Shown here in pieces: positions 9,084 through 16,120 of a stretch of DNA of 37,753 bases. Source of the DNA: an uncultured Lachnospiraceae bacterium (GTDB lineage: Bacteria > Bacillota > Clostridia > Lachnospirales > Lachnospiraceae). The notes beneath the pieces are model-generated. The model was not told where the DNA came from. It saw nothing but the letters and a program-made list of their open reading frames with translations, and ran no database searches. Numbering within the stretch: position 1 is the stretch's first letter; every line of letters begins with the position of its first letter. The translations under genes and the position numbers were made by a program. The DNA lies in assembly GCA_947593655.1 (NCBI GenBank), contig CANQDS010000016.1, positions 1 to 37,753 on the forward strand, given 5' to 3'.

Positions 9084-10805
9084 TTAATTGATATATTTGA
9101 TGATAATATCCCAGATATCAGAGGTTTCAAATCCCAGTTTCCAGAAAGCGGCGCCCGCGAGGGAATTGGATTCCACAAGGCCGAGGCGCTTCTCCGCGGA
9201 GGAGGCATCTTCCAGCCAGACTTTATAAAGGATGTCATTATCTTCGTATTCTGCGTAATACTGTCCGCAGTCATCGAGCCAGGTTTTCTCGGCGTTGTGG
9301 CCGCTGACAAGGTTATTTGCGGCCTTCATGCCGTAAGCCTTTGACGACATATCGTAAGTGACTTCCGTACTGGAACTGTCTGTGGTCGGCGTAAAACTCC
9401 ATACGCGGGTGTAGAACGGCATTCCCAGGATCACCTGATCGGCAGGCACTTCTTTCAAAGTATTTTCCACGCCTTCTTTCACCCAGTTGAACGAAGCGAC
9501 CGAACCGGCTTCCTCCGAACCGGAATAGTGTTCGTCGTATCCCATGATCACAACGTAATCGGCAAAACAGGACTGTTCTTTCCGGTTGTAGAACGCAGTG
9601 TAGCTCATAGGTACATAGTTGTCCACCGAGAGAACCAGTCCGTTGTTATGGCACTTATAGGAAAGCTCGCGGACCAGCTGGATATAGGAATCCTGGACCG
9701 CGTTCCCATCGAGAGCCTCAAAATCCAGATTAATCCCGTCCAGATTGTACTGGATCGCGGCGGATACGATCTGATTGACCAGATTCTGGCGGGTGGAAGT
9801 ATGGGTTAAAACATAAGTGCTGTCCGCATCCGGATTTTCGAGATTGTTGACGGACGCCCACACTTCGATGTTGTTCTGATGGCAGTAATTGACATAAGAA
9901 GAACTGGCCAGATCAACAAGGTTGCCGTTGTTGTCATTCAGATAAAACCATGTCGGCGAAATAATATTAATCCCCTTCGTGGCGGACAGGATATTGGCGA
10001 TTTCGGAGTTAGAGTTCCGGCTCGTCACCTGATGCCAGGCCATGCAGATTTCAAAATCTTTTTTGATATGGCTGAATGTTTCCGGCACATAACCGCTTTC
10101 ATAGGCCTGACTGTCCCGCTTTTTGGAAAGCGTATTGATGCGGACGTAGCCGATGATCCCGTTTTCGGTCATAACTTCCGCCCATTCATCGCCTTCGGAA
10201 AGGACGTAGACGGAATCGTTTTTCCGGACGTCTGCAAGGATCGGGCTTTTGATGCCGCCTTTTACGCGGATGGCTGTCTTCCGTTTAAAAACAGTTGTTT
10301 CAAGAGCCTCTTTGTCATTCTTTATCACGATGCGGGAAGGATCTTCATAGTAAGCGTAAATAAGATCGGAATACTGCTTCACAAATTCAATATCAATGAG
10401 CGCGGAATCCGAAGTGGCCTTTACGACCGGCCGGCCGAAGTCAACGGAGGAACGGGTTATGGTATAACTCGTGCTTTCCGCAGGGATCGTGATCAGATCC
10501 GAAGCCGTGGAGTAAAACATGATATTCTCATTGGGATCCCAGTAAAACCGCTCGTTGATGGAATCGTGTACAAACTGGTAGTCGAGGTAAATATTGCCGT
10601 CGATCAGGGCGGCGGAAGAATCGGAAAGTTCCTGATTCAGGACAATGGCCGCCTGATCCTCCGAAGTAAGGTTGTAATATTCTGACAGGTCTTTTCTTTC
10701 TTTGGTCGGAGTGTATTTCTTAATCAGGGACGTAAGCAGCAGTCCGGCTGCGACTGCCAGGATCAGTCCGAATACGATAAGCACAGGTATTATTTTTTTC
10801 TTCAT
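9084..10805 (-). CDS. Membrane-anchored SH3 / glycoside hydrolase family 18 protein
   Basis: A 573-residue predicted cell-wall or spore hydrolase. It has an N-terminal membrane anchor (residues about 4-26), then a region like the copper-amine-oxidase N-terminal stalk domain (LIDGNIYLDYQFV). A bacterial SH3 domain follows (VLSEGDEWAEVMTENGIIGY), then a GH18 barrel with DGINLDFE, in which Glu363 is the expected catalytic acid. The usual DxxDxDxE motif has Asn at the second Asp, but the last Asp and Glu are kept. The architecture resembles clostridial YaaH/SleL-type N-acetylglucosaminidases. I chose the ATG at 10805 (MKKK...) because GAAAGGGG (10818-10825) lies upstream of it, while the in-frame ATG at 10838 has no ribosome binding site. 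It has its own promoter and terminator, so it is a single-gene unit. Confidence 0.87.
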   Translation of the reverse strand: MKKKIIPVLIVFGLILAVAAGLLLTSLIKKYTPTKERKDLSEYYNLTSEDQAAIVLNQELSDSSAALIDGNIYLDYQFVHDSINERFYWDPNENIMFYSTASDLITIPAESTSYTITRSSVDFGRPVVKATSDSALIDIEFVKQYSDLIYAYYEDPSRIVIKNDKEALETTVFKRKTAIRVKGGIKSPILADVRKNDSVYVLSEGDEWAEVMTENGIIGYVRINTLSKKRDSQAYESGYVPETFSHIKKDFEICMAWHQVTSRNSNSEIANILSATKGINIISPTWFYLNDNNGNLVDLASSSYVNYCHQNNIEVWASVNNLENPDADSTYVLTHTSTRQNLVNQIVSAAIQYNLDGINLDFEALDGNAVQDSYIQLVRELSYKCHNNGLVLSVDNYVPMSYTAFYNRKEQSCFADYVVIMGYDEHYSGSEEAGSVASFNWVKEGVENTLKEVPADQVILGMPFYTRVWSFTPTTDSSSTEVTYDMSSKAYGMKAANNLVSGHNAEKTWLDDCGQYYAEYEDNDILYKVWLEDASSAEKRLGLVESNSLAGAAFWKLGFETSDIWDIIIKYIN

Positions 10806-10840
10806 GTAAAAATTGTTCCCCTTTCTGAACTCATGCAATC

Positions 10841-10869
10841 ATTATATCATTGTGCCTATCCAGATTCAA
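10841..10869 (-). promoter_or_regulatory. Sigma-A promoter of the GH18 gene
   Basis: On the minus strand TTGAAT (10864-10869) and TATAAT (10841-10846) are 17 nt apart, about 35 nt before the ATG. Confidence 0.8.
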
Positions 10870-10967
10870 ATAAATCTGTCATAAAATCAACATACCAAAA
10901 TCGGCATACGACATAAAGGTTACCGTTCGCTGGTCAACCAGTGGCTGTAACACATAAAGAGACTTAA

Positions 10968-11006
10968 AGAGACTGCCCCCAAGAGCAGCCTCTATCTTTT
11001 TTCTTT
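10968..11006. terminator. Hairpin, probably a terminator usable on both strands
   Basis: AGAGACTGC (10968-10976) pairs with GCAGCCTCT (10985-10993) with one mismatch and an 8-nt loop. On the plus strand it is followed by ATCTTTTTTC; on the minus strand by the weaker TTTAAGTCTCTTT. It probably ends the minus-strand kinase operon. The better T tract on the plus strand has no obvious plus-strand gene before it. Confidence 0.6.
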
Positions 11007-11038
11007 CAAACTATTCTGCATTCAAAGAGAATCGGCAT
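11006..11038 (-). CDS. Possible 10-residue reading frame with strong ribosome binding site
   Basis: AAAAGGAG sits 5 nt before an ATG encoding MPILFECRIV and a TGA stop, just ahead of the hairpin that ends the kinase operon. It could be a genuine micropeptide, a leader, or chance. There is no other support. Confidence 0.2.
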   Translation of the reverse strand: MPILFECRIV

Positions 11039-11118
11039 TGAGACTCCTTTTCTCCATACAATTTATTTTTTTATTGATTTTTATTATTTTTAGAAAATTT
11101 TGTCGATGCTGCAAATGA

Positions 11119-11253
11119 TTATTCTGAGATGACCACCTCCTTTATTACGGGAGGAATATCCGGACAGGGCGGTTTTGGTATGTTGATCACCGCACCCCGG
11201 TATTCCATAGGGCTGAATTCAATCAGCAGCTGGATCGTAACTTCTTTTCTCAT
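11119..11253 (-). CDS. 44-residue protein of unknown function, last clear gene of the kinase operon
   Basis: A short reading frame beginning MRKEVTIQLLIEF and ending KEVVISE, with a Pro-rich centre (INIPKPPCPDIPP) and one Cys. It has no membrane segment or signal peptide. A clear ribosome binding site (AAAGGGG) lies 5 nt upstream of the ATG, which is why I call it real despite its size. It starts 47 nt after the stop of the lysine-less P-loop gene and is probably cotranscribed with it and the kinase. I do not recognise the family. A small partner or substrate of the kinase is possible but only inferred from position. Confidence 0.6.
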   Translation of the reverse strand: MRKEVTIQLLIEFSPMEYRGAVINIPKPPCPDIPPVIKEVVISE

Positions 11254-11300
11254 TGTTCCCCTTTCTTACAGTTGGAGAAACTTTGGGTATACTAATTCTT

Positions 11301-11894
11301 TTATAGCAGTTTCTCCAGAAATAACCAATCAGAGGGAGTTAAATGAAACGGATTTTCCAGATAAGGAACAGGCTGGACGGCAATGCGGTATCTGCGGCGG
11401 AAACGTTGTATCTCATCTTTTATCCCCATATTCCCCAGAAGCGTGATTTCTTCCGGATGACATTTATATTGATCGAAAAACGATTTCACCCAGGCCGCAT
11501 AGCGTTCCATTTTCCATGGACTGACACTTCCGACTGCCAGCTTTTTTTCCGTCCGCAGAAATTCCCGGCCGGCGGCAGAGTTCTCATCGAGCACGCCCAG
11601 ATCGAGAACAAAACAGGCGTACGGCTTTCCCAGGATTTCGGGAAGCTGATAAAACGTTGCTTCCGGATAAAAGTCGATTCTGAGAAATTGGAAGAAGGAT
11701 CCGGAAGAATCGGAGGAAAGCCCCCGGATCTGCCTGCCTGGATTCAGTTCCAGATAAGCGGTCTTTAAATTCTGCTTGTTTGCCAGAAAATTGGCGGCGG
11801 AGAGAGCAAGATGCGTTGCACCCGCTCCGTGTTCTATTCCGCCGATTCCAATGATCTGCGGGTTTTTAAAGCGCGTCGTTTTAAAATGGAAAAT
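11301..11894 (-). CDS. Lysine-less P-loop (MinD/ParA-like) protein with non-canonical start
   Basis: A 197-codon reading frame. Near its start GIGGIEHGAGATHLALSAA resembles the MinD/ParA deviant Walker A region, but Ala replaces the invariant Lys (GAGAT instead of GVGKT). Between the upstream stop near 11970 and codon 101 there is no ATG, GTG or TTG in this frame. The first canonical start, a GTG at 11594, would delete the P-loop region. I propose an ATT start at 11894 because AAAGGAAGG (11903-11911) lies 8 nt upstream. Alternatively it is made as a -1 frameshift extension of the kinase at a TTTAAAA heptamer. It overlaps the kinase 3' end by 61 nt. The kinase C-terminus has a related GCGATH segment, so the two may be duplicated domains that pair. 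Function unknown. Confidence 0.65.
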   Translation of the reverse strand: MFHFKTTRFKNPQIIGIGGIEHGAGATHLALSAANFLANKQNLKTAYLELNPGRQIRGLSSDSSGSFFQFLRIDFYPEATFYQLPEILGKPYACFVLDLGVLDENSAAGREFLRTEKKLAVGSVSPWKMERYAAWVKSFFDQYKCHPEEITLLGNMGIKDEIQRFRRRYRIAVQPVPYLENPFHLTPSDWLFLEKLL

Positions 11895-13210
11895 ATGCCT
11901 GACCTTCCTTTCTGAAACAGCAGCCGGGATACAAACGCGGCCTTTTCCTTTGTAATCCGAAACGGATCGCTATCATAAAGATAGGAATAGATCGGAAGGG
12001 AAAAGCGGTTTGCAAAGAAATTAGCAGAATTGCGGCTGCCTGGATTACAGATAATCCTGATGCGGTTCCGGTTCCGGGAAAGAAAATCGTCCTTGTCGAT
12101 GGCATCCGCCCTGCGCCAGAGAGCATCCGTGCACAGAAACAGGATAAGATCTGCATCGGAGAAAGCATCTTCATCCGTCAGGGATCCATAGTCTGTCACG
12201 CGGATGGCATTCTTTGGTTCGGGAACCTGTATGCCGGGTCCGTACTTGGGATAACCGCGAAAATTTTTGTAATACAGGCATCCGTCCTTTTCCCACATTT
12301 TTTTCTGGCAGGCGTACAGTTTACGCAGGCTGTCGGTTTCATTTTCTTCGAAATAACAGGCCGGATATCCCAGAAAATTTAACGTGGAAACAAGAGACAG
12401 TGCAAAGTGCGTTGCACCGCATCCTGGAAAACTCCCAGTTACTGCGATTGATTGCAAGAGATGCGGCTGACCGGTTTTTGAAAATTCTTTTTGAATTTCG
12501 GAACGGAGTGCCTCGACCGTTTCATAACGAAGCTCCGCTTCCGTTCGGGTTGCCTTTTGGATCATATGCTGAATGGAATGGGAAAGCGGGGGATCTACAT
12601 AGCGGCTCAGAAGTTCCATTATTTTTCCTATCGAGTAGATATCTGCCGAAACAGAAGGCTCTTCACCGGTGAAGCTTTCCGGGGCAGAAAATTCCGCATT
12701 CCCATACGTTTTGAAGTTATTTCCTAAACTGGTAACATAAGATGAGACACCGAAATCGATTAATTTCACCTGATCGCCGCATACTATAATGTGCTCTGGC
12801 TTTAAATCCTGGTAGAGAACCGGGCTTGGCATAGCGGTGTGCAGGTAAATAAAGATCTCGCATAACTGTCCGCAAAATGTATAAAACTGGTTTTGGGAAA
12901 TAAATGTCTGATGAAGCAAATACGACTCTAACGAATCTCCCCGGATATATTCTTCCACAAGATAATAATTTTCATTATCTTCTTCAATATCATAAATCAT
13001 GGGAATACCGGGATGCTTAAGAGATTTCAAAAGTCTTGCTTCCAATAGTACAGAGAGCTGGGACGAACTGTTCTTGGGGATAATTTTAACTGCCCGTTCC
13101 GACTCAAGAGACTGATGTCTGACAAGATAGACGGTGCCGAAGCTGCCATGTCCTAAAGTACGAAGGACTTCATACTTGCCTGACAAAATAAACTGGTTAT
13201 TCGTATTCAT
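11834..13210 (-). CDS. Ser/Thr protein kinase fused to a lysine-less P-loop domain
   Basis: A 458-residue cytoplasmic protein. Residues 13-245 form a Hanks-type kinase with glycine loop GHGSFGTV (21-27), Lys42 in AVKI, catalytic Asp135 and DFG at 152-154. The usual HRDLKPEN reads YQDLKPEH, so His140 replaces the metal-binding Asn. Residues about 255-458 form a MinD/ParA-like domain with GSFPGCGATHFAL, where Ala replaces the P-loop Lys. There are no membrane or PASTA domains, unlike PrkC. I chose the ATG at 13210 (AAAAGGAG just before it); an in-frame ATG at 13276 lies upstream but overlaps the promoter -35. It is first of an operon with the second P-loop gene and the 44-residue gene. A partner could be the FHA protein at 24943-26268; that link is inference. 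Confidence 0.87.
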   Translation of the reverse strand: MNTNNQFILSGKYEVLRTLGHGSFGTVYLVRHQSLESERAVKIIPKNSSSQLSVLLEARLLKSLKHPGIPMIYDIEEDNENYYLVEEYIRGDSLESYLLHQTFISQNQFYTFCGQLCEIFIYLHTAMPSPVLYQDLKPEHIIVCGDQVKLIDFGVSSYVTSLGNNFKTYGNAEFSAPESFTGEEPSVSADIYSIGKIMELLSRYVDPPLSHSIQHMIQKATRTEAELRYETVEALRSEIQKEFSKTGQPHLLQSIAVTGSFPGCGATHFALSLVSTLNFLGYPACYFEENETDSLRKLYACQKKMWEKDGCLYYKNFRGYPKYGPGIQVPEPKNAIRVTDYGSLTDEDAFSDADLILFLCTDALWRRADAIDKDDFLSRNRNRIRIICNPGSRNSANFFANRFSLPIYSYLYDSDPFRITKEKAAFVSRLLFQKGRSGIFSILKRRALKTRRSLESAE

Positions 13211-13247
13211 ATACTCCTTTTGGTCAGGAGCGCATCTCTTGAATACT

Positions 13248-13276
13248 CTTATAACACAATTTTTGGAGGAATGCAA
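13248..13276 (-). promoter_or_regulatory. Promoter of the kinase operon
   Basis: On the minus strand TTGCAT (13271-13276) and TATAAG (13248-13253) are 17 nt apart, about 38 nt before the ATG. Confidence 0.72.
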
Positions 13277-13350
13277 CAGTTTTTTTAAAAAAATTTGAAA
13301 AATTTTCCGGAAAAGGAAAAAGTTTAAGAATTTTTAATGACTCATCATAC

Positions 13351-13379
13351 TTTACATCATATGAGCATTTGATTATAAT
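13351..13379 (+). promoter_or_regulatory. Promoter of mecA
   Basis: TTTACA (13351-13356), 17 nt, TATAAT (13374-13379). It is divergent from the kinase promoter. Confidence 0.82.
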
Positions 13380-13425
13380 GAATGTACAATTTACAGGACG
13401 ATTTTCAAGATAAGGATGTGAGAAT

Positions 13426-14217
13426 ATGAAAATTGAAAAAGTAAATGATAATCAGATCCGCTGCACTCTGACCAGAGAAGACCTGGCGGACCGCCAGATC
13501 CGTTTAAGCGAGCTTGCGTATGGGACGGAGAAGGCCAAGACGCTGTTTCGCGATATGATCCAGCAGGCGAACTATGAATTCGGATTCGAGGCGAACGATA
13601 TTCCGCTGATGGTCGAAGCAATCCCGGTATCTGCGGATTCCATCATATTATTGATCACGAAGGTAGAATATCCGGAGGAACTGGATCCCAGATTTTCCAA
13701 GTTTTCCGAAGCAGATGATGATCTGTTCGACACGGAGGAGCAGGATTCCGGCCACATGGTCCAGACGAAGGGCGCGGATGATGTTCTGGGAATGTTCCGC
13801 AGGCTGCAGGGAGAGCAGAACCGCATGCAGGAATCTTCGGAAACCCGAAAGGAAGTTCTGACGGAGGAGTCCGGCGCACAGCAGACCGTCATTCCGGAAC
13901 TGCCGGAGGTATCTGCGGATATTACGAAGATCTTTGAATTCCGCCGGATCGAACAGGTGGAGCGCATCGCTCATGTGCTGGACGGTTATTATCAGGGGAT
14001 CAACGACCTGTATAAGAATGAAAGGCAGAAACGCTTCTATCTGCTTCTCCACAAGAGCGGCCATACGCCGGAGGAGTTTAACAAAGTCTGCAATATTATC
14101 TGCGAGTATGCCCTGCAGAAGAATTACAGCGACGCGGCGGAAGCGTATTTTTCCGAGCATGGGAAAGTCATCCTCAAAGGAGACGCCCTGCAGGTATTAG
14201 CTTCCCTCGGGATATAA
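13426..14217 (+). CDS. mecA: Adaptor protein MecA
   Basis: A 263-residue MecA-family adaptor, which delivers substrates to the ClpC/ClpP protease. The N-terminal substrate-binding region begins MKIEKVNDNQIRCTLTREDL, typical of the family. The middle is an acidic linker (residues about 85-160), longer than in Bacillus (about 218 residues in total). The C-terminal ClpC-binding region follows from about residue 165 (ITKIFEFRRIEQVERIAHVL). The ATG follows AAGGATGTGA. It has its own promoter and terminator, so it is a monocistronic unit divergent from the kinase operon. No ClpC or competence gene is in the window, so its substrates here are unknown. Confidence 0.92.
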   Translation: MKIEKVNDNQIRCTLTREDLADRQIRLSELAYGTEKAKTLFRDMIQQANYEFGFEANDIPLMVEAIPVSADSIILLITKVEYPEELDPRFSKFSEADDDLFDTEEQDSGHMVQTKGADDVLGMFRRLQGEQNRMQESSETRKEVLTEESGAQQTVIPELPEVSADITKIFEFRRIEQVERIAHVLDGYYQGINDLYKNERQKRFYLLLHKSGHTPEEFNKVCNIICEYALQKNYSDAAEAYFSEHGKVILKGDALQVLASLGI

Positions 14218-14223
14218 AGTGAG

Positions 14224-14250
14224 AAAGTGTGCGCAATGCGCACACTTTTT
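14224..14250. terminator. Terminator between mecA and the DUF1858 gene
   Basis: GTGTGCGC (14227-14234) and GCGCACAC (14238-14245) flank a 3-nt loop, extended by A/T pairs and followed by TTTTT on the plus strand. It lies between convergent genes and may serve both. Confidence 0.9.
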
Positions 14251-14254
14251 CGTC

Positions 14255-14464
14255 TTATGCCAGGTCATGTTCCAGAAAATCATTGATGTCGTTTACCAGA
14301 TCATCCGGTTCAATGCCGTGTACCATAGCGGCTTCCGCAATTGTTTCCATCTGCGAAGACGGGCATCCGAGACAGTGCATACCGATATTCAAAAGCATGG
14401 GTGCAATATTCTCGTCAATCTGAAGAAGTTCGCCAATCATGGTATCCTTCGTAATTTTTGCCAT
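14255..14464 (-). CDS. DUF1858 domain protein (redox-disulfide type)
   Basis: A 69-residue protein that is a complete DUF1858 domain. ITKDTMIGELLQIDENIAPML begins the fold (the first 20 residues shown are typical), and HCLGCPSSQMETI carries the CxxC that gives the family its 'hybrid-cluster-associated disulfide redox' name. Some homologues are linked to hybrid cluster proteins or flavoproteins, but none is adjacent here. The ribosome binding site AAAGGAGG lies before the ATG. It has a strong own promoter and is convergent with mecA. The exact function is unknown; iron-sulfur or redox handling is inferred from the family. Confidence 0.9.
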   Translation of the reverse strand: MAKITKDTMIGELLQIDENIAPMLLNIGMHCLGCPSSQMETIAEAAMVHGIEPDDLVNDINDFLEHDLA

Positions 14465-14503
14465 TGGATCATCCTCCTTTGCGTAATCTCATTTATCGTG
14501 GTT

Positions 14504-14532
14504 ATTATAATACGTTTCCCCCTTAATTGCAA
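14504..14532 (-). promoter_or_regulatory. Promoter of the DUF1858 gene
   Basis: On the minus strand TTGCAA (14527-14532) and TATAAT (14504-14509) are 17 nt apart. Confidence 0.82.
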
Positions 14533-14560
14533 ATTATACTTTTTCCGTTTATGCGGGCGG

Positions 14561-14587
14561 TTAAGATTTTTCAAAAAAAGTCGATAT
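14561..14587 (+). promoter_or_regulatory. Sigma-28 (SigD/FliA-type) promoter of flagellin
   Basis: TTAA at 14561-14564, then 15 nt, then GTCGATAT at 14580-14587. This matches 3 of 4 and 7 of 8 bases of the Bacillus SigD consensus TAAA-N15-GCCGATAT. It is correctly placed about 85 nt before the flagellin ATG. Confidence 0.72.
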
Positions 14588-14627
14588 ACAATGCAGATGA
14601 TAGTTTGACAGGGATTGTCGGGGAAAA

Positions 14628-14663
14628 CGCATGGATGCGAAATCAAAGGAACAGCAGGAAGGA
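14628..14663 (+). promoter_or_regulatory. Candidate CsrA-binding sites in the flagellin leader
   Basis: CGC-ATGGAT-GCG at 14628-14639 is a hairpin whose hexaloop fits the CsrA ANGGAN pattern. Further AAGGA motifs lie at 14646-14650 and 14659-14663; the last overlaps the Shine-Dalgarno of the flagellin ATG at 14672. In Bacillus, CsrA represses hag translation through two such leader sites. No csrA or fliW is in the window. Confidence 0.5.
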
Positions 14664-14671
14664 ATGAGAAT

Positions 14672-16105
14672 ATGAAGATCAATCGTAATATGTCGGCCGT
14701 ACAGACCAATAGCTATCTGCTCCGCACGGAAAACCGTCTGTCCGCATCTATGGAGCGTTTATCCAGCGGTTTTAAGATCAACCATGCGTCGGACAATCCG
14801 GCGGGGATCGCAATTTCGAACAAGATGAGGGCACAGATCGATGCGCTGGATCAGGCGGAGGCGAATGCGTCGAACGGAGTTTCGGTCATTCAGATCGCGG
14901 ACGGCGCGTTAAATGAGGTCAGCAGCGTTCTGCAGAGGATCCGCGAGCTGTCCGTACAGGCGGCGAACGGCACCAATTCGTTTTCCGATCGTGACAGTAT
15001 TCAAAAAGAGATCGACAATTTGAGAAGAGAAGTGGACCGTGTTTCGGCAAATACGGAGTTTAACAGCAAGGAACTGCTGGACGGTTCTTCGGATATCCGC
15101 GTATATGCAGAGGATGTCACCCGCATTGATATTTCCGATACGGTGGAGTCCGGCAATTATACGGTTTCGGTTACGGAAGCCGCAAGGCAGGCAGAGATTG
15201 TCATTACTCCTCCGCAGAATGCGCCGGAAGGTGATATTACGATCAACGGCGTTGTTATGAGAGTAACGGCGGGAATGTCGGAGGACGAGTTTTTCTATGA
15301 GATGCGGACTGCGGCGGAGGAAGCCGACTGCTGGGTGGAAAGAGATGGAGCGACGGGTGCGATCCGGCTGCTCTCCAACCGCTACGGAAGCAATGCCGAG
15401 ATCGAGCTTTCGGTTTCGAAAAATCTTGGCGAGTACATGGGATATGACCAGACCGGCGAGTATAATGAGGAGACGAGAAGCTACGAACTGGTGGAAGCCG
15501 GCCAGGATGCGCAGGTTTCCATTCCAACAGACAGAGCCGGTTCGGGATTTTCTTCTACGGCTACGGTGGAAGCGGACGGAAACCGCGTCCATATTTCGGA
15601 TCTGAACGGATTTTATATTGATTTTCTGCTGGATTCCGACTATGTGGCGAGCGGTCAGCCGGCCGATATCCTGGCGAACGGGAATCTGGAACTGGAAGTC
15701 ACCGATATCGGAACGATGACGCTGCAGATCGGTTCCAACCAGTATCAGACGATGGATGTCCGGATTCCGGAAGTTTCCGTGAACAGCCTCTATCTGGATA
15801 CGGTTGATGTCCGGGTTAAGAAGGGCGCGGAGCAGGCAATGGTCACGTTGGACGATGCGATCGCGAAGCTCTCGGAAATCCGTTCGCGGCTGGGTGCGTA
15901 TCAGAACCGCTTGGAGAGTGCGGTAAGCAGTCTTGCCGAGACGCAGGAAAACATGACTTCAGCGTATTCCGGCCTGACGGATACCGATATGGCGGAAGAA
16001 ATGACGGTATATACCCAGCAGAATATACTGGATCAGGCGACGATTTCCGTTCTTTCGCAGGCAAACGATCTGCCGCAGCAGGTGTTGTCCTTATTACAGC
16101 GCTAA
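14672..16105 (+). CDS. Flagellin
   Basis: The filament subunit, 477 residues. The N-terminal D0/D1 region (MKINRNMSAVQTNSYLLRTE, then RLSSGFKINHASDNPAGIAI and related conserved residues) and the C-terminal D1/D0 region (AIAKLSEIRSRLGAYQNRLE ... ending QQVLSLLQR) are both well conserved. The central ~220 residues are a variable, surface-exposed D2/D3 insert. I chose the ATG at 14672 because GGAAGGA lies 8 nt upstream; an in-frame start at 14615 lies within the leader. Transcription probably starts from the sigma-28-like promoter at 14561-14587, and translation may be controlled by CsrA. A fliS-like chaperone gene follows after 15 nt. No other filament or hook genes are here, so this is an isolated late flagellar module. 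Confidence 0.96.
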   Translation: MKINRNMSAVQTNSYLLRTENRLSASMERLSSGFKINHASDNPAGIAISNKMRAQIDALDQAEANASNGVSVIQIADGALNEVSSVLQRIRELSVQAANGTNSFSDRDSIQKEIDNLRREVDRVSANTEFNSKELLDGSSDIRVYAEDVTRIDISDTVESGNYTVSVTEAARQAEIVITPPQNAPEGDITINGVVMRVTAGMSEDEFFYEMRTAAEEADCWVERDGATGAIRLLSNRYGSNAEIELSVSKNLGEYMGYDQTGEYNEETRSYELVEAGQDAQVSIPTDRAGSGFSSTATVEADGNRVHISDLNGFYIDFLLDSDYVASGQPADILANGNLELEVTDIGTMTLQIGSNQYQTMDVRIPEVSVNSLYLDTVDVRVKKGAEQAMVTLDDAIAKLSEIRSRLGAYQNRLESAVSSLAETQENMTSAYSGLTDTDMAEEMTVYTQQNILDQATISVLSQANDLPQQVLSLLQR

Positions 16106-16120
16106 TCCGGGGGTGGCAGT

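Larger units (their letters stand above)
10870..11118. other. Intergenic region between the kinase operon and the GH18 gene
   Basis: No clear gene in this stretch. It contains a strong imperfect hairpin (10968-10993), an inverted repeat CTGG-TCAA-CCAG at 10930-10941 flanked by GTTAC and GTAAC, and a tiny minus-strand reading frame at 11006-11038. The 11060-11105 part is very AT-rich. Confidence 0.6.

Noticed and set aside
9879-10685. 268-codon plus-strand reading frame opposite the GH18 gene
   Set aside because: It lies wholly antisense to a well-supported gene and shows no recognisable domain.
11102-11109. GTCGATGC as a possible sigma-28 -10 element
   Set aside because: No TAAA at the right distance and no plus-strand gene downstream.
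11129-11446. 105-codon plus-strand reading frame across the 44-residue gene
   Set aside because: No ribosome binding site before it, whereas the minus-strand frame has a good one and fits the operon.
14588-14671. Flagellin leader as a c-di-GMP riboswitch
   Set aside because: Too short and without the recognisable conserved core; CsrA motifs explain it better.
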